A DNA stretch of 64,000 nt from Glaciecola sp041380235 (GTDB lineage Bacteria; Pseudomonadota; Gammaproteobacteria; Enterobacterales; Alteromonadaceae). Positions 35,764 through 43,120 of the stretch are shown one piece after another (positions within the stretch are counted from its first letter, which is position 1; every line of letters begins with the position of its first letter). The stretch is taken from contig NZ_JBGIYY010000013.1 in the NCBI RefSeq assembly GCF_041380235.1, positions 84,497 to 148,496 on the forward strand. The letters are read 5' to 3'. The position numbers and the translations under genes are program-made. The notes below the pieces were generated by a model. That model was not told the DNA's origin. It saw only the letters and a list, made by a program, of their open reading frames with translations, and did no database searches.

Positions 35764-36705
35764 ATGACACAAAAAATTATATTAGATACCGATCCTGGCA
35801 TAGACGATACCATGGCAATCTTTTTTGCCTTTCAGTCCCCTGAGTTTGAGGTGCTGGGTTTAACCACCGTGTTTGGTAACGTACCGGTAACCATGGCCGC
35901 GCAGAACGCATTGAGCTTAGTGGAGCTTGCAGAGCTTGATATACCAGTTTGCAAAGGTGTAGCAATGCCCCATGTGGGTCCAGAGTCGACCTATGCACAC
36001 TTTGTGCATGGAGATGATGGCTTTGGCAATATTAACCACCCTGCTCCTACCGGTAAGCTAGACGGCCGCAGCTCAGCGCAATTTATCATTGAAATGGCGC
36101 ATAAATATCCGGGTGAAGTCACCATCGTCGCAGTCGGTCCATTAGGAAATTTAGCCCTGGCGCTTAAACTTGACCCAGAACTTCCGAAATTGATAAAAGA
36201 AGTCAATATCATGGGCGGTTCGGCATTTGCTCCGGGTAACGTGACGCCGGTTGCCGAAGCTAACATTTGGAACGATGCTTACGCTGCAGAAATCGTATTT
36301 GCCGCCAGTTGGAAGATCAACATGTTTGGCTTAGACGTGACTTATGACCTGCCCTTCGCGCCAGACTTTACCACCCAACTCGCCAAACAAAACCCGAAAC
36401 TCGGTGGTTTTGTGCAAAAAGCAGCAGAGTTTTATAGCGACTTTTACTCACAAGGCAAAGACGAGCGTGTTTGCTTCTTTCATGATGCTTTTCCATTAGC
36501 ATACATGGTCGACAGCAGTCTGTTCACCATGACATCAGGCCACCTGCGGGTTGGTACCGATCCGTTACATAGAGGTCAAACAAGCTTTGCGCCGGTCGGC
36601 TCAACTACCAGTGAGCTATGGCTAAACATGCCTTTGATCAACGTGGCCACCGCCGTTGATCATCCCAGACTGACGCAGTTATTCATTGACGTATATGGCA
36701 ATTGA
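35764..36705 (+). CDS. inosine-uridine preferring nucleoside hydrolase
   Basis: 313 residues. LDTDPGIDDTMAI at the start is the calcium-binding DxDxxxDD motif of the family, and later the VGPLGNLALAL, FAPGNVTPVAEANIWNDAYAAEIV and VDxS segments fit. It splits nucleosides to ribose and base, giving substrate for the adjacent ribokinase. It is 18 bases after rbsK and overlaps the start of fthC. Confidence 0.93.
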   Translation: MTQKIILDTDPGIDDTMAIFFAFQSPEFEVLGLTTVFGNVPVTMAAQNALSLVELAELDIPVCKGVAMPHVGPESTYAHFVHGDDGFGNINHPAPTGKLDGRSSAQFIIEMAHKYPGEVTIVAVGPLGNLALALKLDPELPKLIKEVNIMGGSAFAPGNVTPVAEANIWNDAYAAEIVFAASWKINMFGLDVTYDLPFAPDFTTQLAKQNPKLGGFVQKAAEFYSDFYSQGKDERVCFFHDAFPLAYMVDSSLFTMTSGHLRVGTDPLHRGQTSFAPVGSTTSELWLNMPLINVATAVDHPRLTQLFIDVYGN

Positions 36706-37312
36706 ACAACAAGAGCCTAGCACGGTTGCTTTGCGCAATACCTTAAGGCAAACCTTCAGAGAGCGACGTCGCTCGCTCTCTCGCTCTGAACAAAAATTTG
36801 CCGCGCAAAACTTAGTTTTACAAATCGAACAACTAACATGCTTTGCCGATGCTAAAAAAGTTGGTCTGTATATGACAAACGATGGCGAGCTTGACACAAA
36901 AGTATTAATTGCTCATTTATGGCAAAAAGGCGTTCAGGTTTTCCTTCCAGTATTACATCCCTTTTCTGATGGTCATTTACTATTTTTAGAATATACGCAA
37001 TCTACGCCCATGCGAGCTAATCATTTTGGTATTTTAGAGCCAAGGCTCGATTGCAGCAAAATTTGCCCGATTACTTCACTAGACATATTATTCACACCTG
37101 TAGTCGCCTTTGATGATGTCGGCAATCGTTTAGGAATGGGCGGTGGTTTTTACGATCGCACGCTTGTGAATATTATTAACAAGTCGGTCTGTTCAACAAC
37201 CGTGATTGGGCTAGCACATGATATCCAAAAAACTTTAAGTTTGCCCACTCAAGCTTGGGATATCCCGCTACCCTATATTCTGACCCCTACGCAACTTTAC
37301 ACATGCACTTAA
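36695..37312 (+). CDS. fthC: 5-formyltetrahydrofolate cyclo-ligase
   Basis: 205 residues from the ATG at 36695, inside the last codons of the nucleoside hydrolase gene. FRERRRSLSRSEQ, the KVGLYMTNDGELDT segment and the C-terminal NRLGMGGGFYDRTL are the family motifs for ATP-dependent conversion of 5-formyl-THF to 5,10-methenyl-THF. In relatives it follows ssrS directly (E. coli ygfA); here two ribose-salvage genes lie between. rpiA follows 15 bases later. Confidence 0.92.
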   Translation: MAIEQQEPSTVALRNTLRQTFRERRRSLSRSEQKFAAQNLVLQIEQLTCFADAKKVGLYMTNDGELDTKVLIAHLWQKGVQVFLPVLHPFSDGHLLFLEYTQSTPMRANHFGILEPRLDCSKICPITSLDILFTPVVAFDDVGNRLGMGGGFYDRTLVNIINKSVCSTTVIGLAHDIQKTLSLPTQAWDIPLPYILTPTQLYTCT

Positions 37313-37327
37313 CCAAAGGACCAACTC

Positions 37328-38002
37328 GTGAGCAAGCCATCCGCAATCAGTCAAGATGATAAAAAGCGCGCCGCTGCAATAGCCGCAATAAAGTATGTTA
37401 AACCCGGTACCATCGTTGGTGTTGGCACAGGTTCCACGGTCAACTACTTTATTGATGCCTTAGCCCAGATTAAAGAGGACATTCAAGGCGCAGTATCAAG
37501 TTCTGAAGCCTCTACTAAACGCTTGAAACAACATGGTATAGAAGTGTTTGACCTAAACTCAGTCGGCAGCTTTGACATTTATGTAGATGGCGCAGATGAA
37601 ATCACCGAACATAAACATATGATCAAAGGCGGTGGGGCCGCCTTAACTCGTGAAAAAATTGTGGCGGCTGTGGCAAAGACTTTCATTTGTATCATTGATG
37701 ATACCAAGTTGGTTCCTATGCTGGGCAATTTCCCACTGCCAGTTGAGGTGATCCCCCTTGCCCGCTCTTATGTTGCTCGTCAAATTGTTAAACTTGGCGG
37801 CGACCCTGTATATCGTCAGGGCGTAATCACCGACAACGGCAATGTGATTTTAGATGTCCATAACCTCGAAATGTTAAACCCGGTAGCCTTAGAGCGTTCT
37901 CTTAACCAAATCGTGGGCGTCGTAACCAATGGCATATTTGCAGATCGCTGTGCAGACATAGTGATTATCGGTAACGATACTGGCGTAGAAATTAAGAATT
38001 AG
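37328..38002 (+). CDS. rpiA: ribose-5-phosphate isomerase A
   Basis: 224 residues with a GTG start at 37328 (after ACCAACTC). VGVGTGSTVNYFID, the DGADEI catalytic loop and IKGGGAALTREKIVAA are diagnostic of RpiA. It interconverts ribose-5-phosphate and ribulose-5-phosphate, completing the salvage route with the ribokinase and nucleoside hydrolase upstream. E. coli also has rpiA beside serA, as here. Confidence 0.96.
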   Translation: MSKPSAISQDDKKRAAAIAAIKYVKPGTIVGVGTGSTVNYFIDALAQIKEDIQGAVSSSEASTKRLKQHGIEVFDLNSVGSFDIYVDGADEITEHKHMIKGGGAALTREKIVAAVAKTFICIIDDTKLVPMLGNFPLPVEVIPLARSYVARQIVKLGGDPVYRQGVITDNGNVILDVHNLEMLNPVALERSLNQIVGVVTNGIFADRCADIVIIGNDTGVEIKN

Positions 38003-38069
38003 CATACGCTAGTAGCACTATGTTTAGTTTTAATCAGTACCAAAGCTTGTTACACCCTAGCAGCCACGA

Positions 38070-38095
38070 ATGCTAGCTTAATTATAAGCTAGCAT
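38070..38095 (+). terminator. hairpin after rpiA
   Basis: Perfect 11-bp stem ATGCTAGCTTA (38070-38080) and TAAGCTAGCAT (38085-38095) with an ATTA loop. It is followed by AAATTTG rather than a T run, so termination is plausible but not certain. Confidence 0.5.
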
Positions 38096-38233
38096 AAATT
38101 TGTACTTTGACTATGTATCGAAGTTTGATATCTTTCGCCACGCCCTAACGGACGTCTAGAAGTCTTTTAAGATATATATCAGTCACCCGAAGTTTCACAA
38201 GCACCTTTGGTGCAACAAACCAAGAGCATAAAT

Positions 38234-39466
38234 ATGAGCAAGAAGTCGTTAGCCAAGGATAAAATCAAAATACTGTTGTTAGAAGGTCTTCACAGCAGTG
38301 CCTTAGAGACTTTCGAAAGTGCAGGCTACACTAATATTGAATCGCTAAAGACCTCTCTCTCTGAAGATGAGTTAATCGAAAAGATAAAGGACGCCCACTT
38401 TGTTGGCATTCGCTCCCGCACTCAACTCACTGAGAACGTGGTTGCGCATGCACACAAGCTTGTTGCAGTAGGATGTTTTTGTATTGGAACCAATCAGGTA
38501 GACCTGCAGGCGCATTTGATCAGAGGCATACCAGTGTTTAACGCGCCATTTTCAAACACGCGTTCGGTTGCTGAACTAGTGCTCGGGCAAATTATTATTT
38601 TACTACGAGACATACCCAGTAAAAACGCAAAAGCACATCGCGGAGAGTGGGAAAAAAGCGCTGTAGATTCATATGAAGCCAGAGGAAAAACTCTAGGTAT
38701 TATCGGCTATGGGCATATTGGCACGCAGCTCAGTATTCTTGCCGAGCATTTAGGTATGCGGGTGCAATTTTACGATATTGAAGATAAGTTAGTGCTAGGC
38801 AATTCAATGCAGGTTAAGTCGCTCAAAAAATTACTCAACACCTCTGATATAGTCAGCTTACATGTTCCCGAAACCACCCATACTCAAAATATGATTGGTA
38901 AAAAAGAGCTCGCTGAGATGAAAGCAGGGGCAATATTGATCAACGCTGCGCGAGGCACAGTGATTGATATTGATGCGCTATGTGACGCACTCGACAGCGG
39001 TAAGTTAAATGGTGCAGCGATTGACGTGTTTCCGATTGAGCCAAGCTCAAACAGCGAAAAATTCGAATCTCCGCTTCGTAAATACGATAACGTCATTTTG
39101 ACCCCTCATGTTGGCGGAAGCACACAAGAAGCGCAGCAAAATATTGGTATCGAAGTGGCTGGCAAATTAATTAAGTATTCAGACAATGGCTCGACGCTGT
39201 CGGCTGTGAACTTCCCCGAAGTCTCATTACCTGCGCATATCGACCGCTCTCGTCTATTGCACATTCACACAAACCGTCCAGGCGTGCTCACGCAAATTAA
39301 CCAAGCCTTTGCCAACAAGGGCATTAACATTGCGGCGCAATACCTGCAGACTAATCAAGAAATTGGGTATGTGGTCGTTGACGTCGAAGCAGAAAATGCC
39401 GATGAAGCCTTTGAGCACCTAGCGCAGATTGAAGGAACCATTAAAACTCGCATGCTGCATTGGTAA
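38234..39466 (+). CDS. serA: D-3-phosphoglycerate dehydrogenase
   Basis: 410 residues from the ATG at 38234 (MSKKSLAKDKIK), the same length as E. coli SerA. An in-frame GTG at 38207 would add nine residues. GCFCIGTNQVDL, the NAD motif IIGYGHIGTQL, HVPETTHTQNMIG and TPHVGGSTQEAQ are the dehydrogenase signatures. The C-terminal ACT domain (RPGVLTQINQAFANKGINIAAQYLQ region) binds serine for feedback inhibition. First step of serine synthesis. A terminator follows. Confidence 0.97.
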   Translation: MSKKSLAKDKIKILLLEGLHSSALETFESAGYTNIESLKTSLSEDELIEKIKDAHFVGIRSRTQLTENVVAHAHKLVAVGCFCIGTNQVDLQAHLIRGIPVFNAPFSNTRSVAELVLGQIIILLRDIPSKNAKAHRGEWEKSAVDSYEARGKTLGIIGYGHIGTQLSILAEHLGMRVQFYDIEDKLVLGNSMQVKSLKKLLNTSDIVSLHVPETTHTQNMIGKKELAEMKAGAILINAARGTVIDIDALCDALDSGKLNGAAIDVFPIEPSSNSEKFESPLRKYDNVILTPHVGGSTQEAQQNIGIEVAGKLIKYSDNGSTLSAVNFPEVSLPAHIDRSRLLHIHTNRPGVLTQINQAFANKGINIAAQYLQTNQEIGYVVVDVEAENADEAFEHLAQIEGTIKTRMLHW

Positions 39467-39488
39467 ATTAAACTTCATCGATACAAAC

Positions 39489-39526
39489 AAAAACGGCGCT
39501 TTACTGAATGTAAGCGCCGTTTTTTT
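39489..39526. terminator. terminator between serA and DUF481 gene
   Basis: ACGGCGCTTTAC...GTAAGCGCCGT stem with one bulge, A-rich before and a run of seven T after. It can serve both convergent genes. Confidence 0.88.
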
Positions 39527-39540
39527 ATGAGCGAATCTAC

Positions 39541-40290
39541 TTAAAAGAAGCTATAAACCAGGGTAGCTGCGGTTTCTGTGTCAAGCTTTTCAAGGCCGTC
39601 TGCAACATCCGAGTTATGGTCAAACTTAATCGAAACTTTCAATGATAAGCCGCCAGCAATTTGTGCCGTTAGCGCACTTTCAATACGTGTTTTTACATTG
39701 TCAGCGCCATATTCTGTTGAAAATGTTTGCGTAAAACGTGAAGTATCCGAAATGTTCCAATTGTAGTTAAATGCGCCACGAACAATTGCACCGTTTACAC
39801 TTTCACCGGTTTGATCTTCGGCAAAAGAGTAACCAGGACCGATACTGTAATCAAAAGATGATTTATCGTCTTCCCAAACCATCTGGTTCCAACCGGCTGC
39901 AACCGTGCCTTGATACTTAAAGTTACTAAAACGATTGTCTTCATACGATGCGAAAGCAAACAATCTGTGTGCCGGGTTCTCTAGCTTGTAGTTTCCCTGG
40001 GCAGATGCAAAGAATTTTTGCTCTGTGGTTCTATCTACATCCTCACCAGCGGCGTCTTGAACGGTATCGCTTTTGTACAAGCCTTCGATAAGATAGACGT
40101 TGCTCCATCCTTCTAACTCTTGCGTAGCGTTCAAGCCAGCAGAGATAGAGGTGGTTTCAGTGTTACCTGAGGTCACGATAAATCCAAACTCACCGTCCAT
40201 AGTAAAGGATTTTTTCTCTTCGTCTTGAGCAAGGGCAGCAGAAGAAGCCAAGCCAAGTAAAACGGCAAGGGAGAGATATTTAATATTCAT
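39541..40290 (-). CDS. DUF481 (YdiY-like) outer-membrane protein, copy 1
   Basis: 249 residues with a signal peptide cleaved near ALAQDEE. The core FVTSGNTETTSISAGL and the evenly spaced amphipathic beta-strands ending in a terminal Phe (LVYSFF) are typical of the DUF481 salt-induced outer-membrane protein family (YdiY), a predicted small beta-barrel of unknown function. A paralog lies immediately upstream. The terminal aromatic residue fits recognition by the Bam machinery. Confidence 0.85.
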   Translation of the reverse strand: MNIKYLSLAVLLGLASSAALAQDEEKKSFTMDGEFGFIVTSGNTETTSISAGLNATQELEGWSNVYLIEGLYKSDTVQDAAGEDVDRTTEQKFFASAQGNYKLENPAHRLFAFASYEDNRFSNFKYQGTVAAGWNQMVWEDDKSSFDYSIGPGYSFAEDQTGESVNGAIVRGAFNYNWNISDTSRFTQTFSTEYGADNVKTRIESALTAQIAGGLSLKVSIKFDHNSDVADGLEKLDTETAATLVYSFF

Positions 40291-40396
40291 AGGGCATCCA
40301 TTTATTTTTTATATGATTGTATTAAGCGACTACCGGTAAAACCGACTGCCTAAATTCTAGGGCGCGTATAGTATACAAAATAAACAAGTAAACCAA

Positions 40397-41230
40397 TTAA
40401 AAAAACTGATAGACCATAGAAATACTGGTCTGTGTTGTAAAATTGTCTACATTTCGCGACACATTTTCATCCAAGTTGACCTCAAAGCTAACTTTCATCG
40501 CAAGACGCTCAATTATTTTTGCACTAACTGAGGTTTGCGATCTCGCTCTTCGGTTAACTTTCCCCATTTCTGCGCTAATCGATTGTCTAAATCTAGCGTC
40601 ATTTTCAAAACGATATGCATAATTGGCAGTTGCTCTAACAATCATTTCTTCAATCAGCAGACCTGTATCTTGTTGCTCCGATCTGGCCCAGCCTGGTCCA
40701 AAACTATAGCGAAATTCAGTGTGCTCTTCTTTCCAAGCTAAATGACTCCACCCAATGACCGAAGTAAATTGATTGCGAAGCTGCAAAAACTCGTTGTCGT
40801 CAAATTCTGTGTAAGTAAAAAAACGATAGTCAGGATTCAGCAGCTTATAGTCAAATTGTGCGGATAATTGCAAGCGGCTGTTCTCATTTTTTTGCTTATC
40901 AATTTCGGTATTGCGCTGCAGGGCCTGCATGAAATATGTATTACTCCAGCTTTCGAGCTCATGTTCAGCATCTAAGGCTAGCTTAACCATCGTTGTATTG
41001 GTGTTACCAGTGGTAATTAATACGCCAACTTCGCCATCCAGCTCAAAAGTAGGGAGCTCTTCTGCCTCTTCTTCTTCAAAAGTGGGGTGAGTGTTCAGCA
41101 GTCTAATTAGATTGCGTTTTGCGCTTGGACTCTTGAAAAAATCAGAGGCTTTTGGCTCTAACTCTAAAGACATCTCAGCAAAAGAAGATACGGTGAAAAT
41201 TAGCAATAAAATGGATAGTAGTATTTTCAT
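40397..41230 (-). CDS. DUF481 (YdiY-like) outer-membrane protein, copy 2
   Basis: 277 residues. A signal peptide (MKILLSILLLIFTVSSFA) precedes a unique ~40-residue acidic segment, then the DUF481 barrel with VLITTGNTNTTMVKLAL, parallel to copy 1, and the same VYQFF end. It is 106 bases upstream of copy 1 on the same strand, so the two form a diverged tandem duplication; the pair may be regulated separately because each has its own promoter-sized gap. Confidence 0.83.
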   Translation of the reverse strand: MKILLSILLLIFTVSSFAEMSLELEPKASDFFKSPSAKRNLIRLLNTHPTFEEEEAEELPTFELDGEVGVLITTGNTNTTMVKLALDAEHELESWSNTYFMQALQRNTEIDKQKNENSRLQLSAQFDYKLLNPDYRFFTYTEFDDNEFLQLRNQFTSVIGWSHLAWKEEHTEFRYSFGPGWARSEQQDTGLLIEEMIVRATANYAYRFENDARFRQSISAEMGKVNRRARSQTSVSAKIIERLAMKVSFEVNLDENVSRNVDNFTTQTSISMVYQFF

Positions 41231-41306
41231 TAGTCGCGCGAACGTTATAGTTAAATATAAGCCCGCGCAAAGTATTCAGCACTCGCCGAATATGAAATAC
41301 CGTCTA

Positions 41307-42128
41307 TTATTTTAGATTGGACGCAATTTTATGCGACTCGGATAGCGCGAACTCGTAGATCATATCATAATTATCATCGCTTAATCCAATGTCCTGCAGA
41401 GCGCTTTGATTCACAGCAGAGTGCTTTGATAGCTCGGCTGCGCCTTTTAAGAACAGCATGCATTGAGCTACGTACAATACGTTCGCATCAAATCCTTGCG
41501 TCACAATATCATTTAAGTTTAGCTGCATCAGCGGCGTACTTAGCGTGTCGGGCAACTGCCACGATTCTAAAATCAATCCACTGCACTGGGCAAACGTAAA
41601 TCCAAATACATCTTTTTGGGCCTGCAGGGGAAGCGTAGATTGGGAGACCTGCTGATACATCGAATATTTATCAGGTAGGCGCGTTGCGCAGACTAATTCG
41701 CTAAGGTTTTGCAATATGCCTAACACAAAAAAACGTTCGCTGCCTCTGATCTGCTTCTGTTGCGCAATTGACTTAGCCAGCATGCCATTGAGAATTGACT
41801 TCTGCCAAAAAGCATCAAATTGAATTTGGCTTGATTCAAAGGACTTAAACGCAAGGTTAGCCGTTTCTGCCATAGAGATATTATAAGCGGCCTCACCGCC
41901 AATAATATTGAGTGCTTTGGGCACTGAAGATATCTGAGATGGAAAGCGAAACAGGGCGCTGTTGGCTAACTTTAATACCTTAGCGCACAAAGACGGGTCT
42001 AAGGACATTACCTTGGCCATATCATTCATGTCGCTAGTGGGGTCGTCAAGAATACTGCGCAATCGCACACAAGTGTTAGGTAAGGTAAATGACTTGGAAG
42101 CGAATTTTACAATAGGGGCGATAGACAT
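41307..42128 (-). CDS. HDOD-domain protein
   Basis: 273 residues that are almost entirely one HDOD domain (LPNTCVRLRSILDDPTSDMNDMAKVMSLDPSLCAKVLKLANSALF reads as the helical start; the KALNIIGGEAAYNI segment follows). The HD metal residues are not retained, as is usual for HDOD. Such proteins act as scaffolds in signalling, often beside GGDEF/EAL proteins; one such gene is at 43121. It is monocistronic. Confidence 0.8.
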   Translation of the reverse strand: MSIAPIVKFASKSFTLPNTCVRLRSILDDPTSDMNDMAKVMSLDPSLCAKVLKLANSALFRFPSQISSVPKALNIIGGEAAYNISMAETANLAFKSFESSQIQFDAFWQKSILNGMLAKSIAQQKQIRGSERFFVLGILQNLSELVCATRLPDKYSMYQQVSQSTLPLQAQKDVFGFTFAQCSGLILESWQLPDTLSTPLMQLNLNDIVTQGFDANVLYVAQCMLFLKGAAELSKHSAVNQSALQDIGLSDDNYDMIYEFALSESHKIASNLK

Positions 42129-42278
42129 CAGGGCTGCTCAGTTTGCTAGTTTATGCAGCGCATGATAGCGCACCCACACCCGCTGTGGTGTTGTCAATTT
42201 GATACCTTACTAAGCTTAATAATACCCTATCCAACTTGTTGGAGATGCATTTATGACTCTATGGGGCAACGGCTTTAA

Positions 42279-42521
42279 TTAAAAAAGACTGCCTTGATTG
42301 AAGTGGGTATCGCTATTTCGTGCTTTATTTTGTTTGGCCATATAGGCGCGTTTCCTACGATTGCAGGCTTGCACAATAATGCGTTTGGTAGGGTCGTCTA
42401 TTGAGTGCCAGTGAGTGCGCTCTTCTCGACTTCTAAAACATCCCACGCAATAACCGCGCGCGCCTGATTCGCATATACCGATGCAAGGACTAGGGATATC
42501 AAAAAATTCAAGTTGACGCAT
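42279..42521 (-). CDS. DUF1289 Cys-rich small protein
   Basis: 80 residues from the ATG at 42521 (MRQLEFFDIPSP). The motif SPCIGICESGARGYCVGCFRSREE has the four-Cys pattern C-x3-C-x7-C-x2-C of DUF1289, likely a metal site, followed by a WHSIDD segment and a basic C-terminus. Function unknown. It stands alone. Confidence 0.85.
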   Translation of the reverse strand: MRQLEFFDIPSPCIGICESGARGYCVGCFRSREERTHWHSIDDPTKRIIVQACNRRKRAYMAKQNKARNSDTHFNQGSLF

Positions 42522-42736
42522 ATGCACAAATATTCAGCAAACGGCTCATGATTATAGTCGCTGACAGCCTAAATACTATCCTGCGTTTTTGTACAGGGCT
42601 TTTAATAGCGGGTTGTTTACTTTTTTCTAGTGCCTGCTTCTGTTCGCTAAACCCAACTCATGTTCAGTTGTGTGTGTGCATCATTGGCATATATTGATTG
42701 GGCCAAATAAGCAGGGACTAATTGTCAGGAGGACAC

Positions 42737-43009
42737 ATGCAAACCACAGACTATTTTGCGAAAAAACTGAATCAGCCAGAATATCAGCATATTCAAGCAC
42801 AATGGATCATCAGCACTTACACATCACCAGAGTTTAAGTTCAAGCAAAGTGATGGACGTTTTGGCCTGTACAGAAAAATCACAGAAATGAACAATCAATA
42901 CCTAAAACTGGTATTGCTAAAAGACGGCAAGACCGTAAGAGATGTGTATTTTGATAAAAAATTTAATCCTAGAGCCGCCGCGAGACTCAGTAAAATGGCG
43001 CCGTATTAA
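42737..43009 (+). CDS. small conserved-looking protein, unknown function
   Basis: 90 residues with a very strong ribosome site (AGGAGG, four bases before the ATG at 42737), which argues for a real, well-translated gene. The protein is basic, has no signal or TM segment, and reads MQTTDYFAKKLNQPEYQ... with a KLVLLKDGKTVRDVYFDKKF segment suggesting a small beta-rich fold. I do not recognise a family. Confidence 0.65.
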   Translation: MQTTDYFAKKLNQPEYQHIQAQWIISTYTSPEFKFKQSDGRFGLYRKITEMNNQYLKLVLLKDGKTVRDVYFDKKFNPRAAARLSKMAPY

Positions 43010-43120
43010 CAAACTCACAAACTATCTACCGCGGTGGATGCAATGACAAGGTGCACATTGTTTTTTATTGAATACAATATGGAAGGAATGTGGGAAAAGC
43101 GTGTTCGCTTATCAGGAGCA

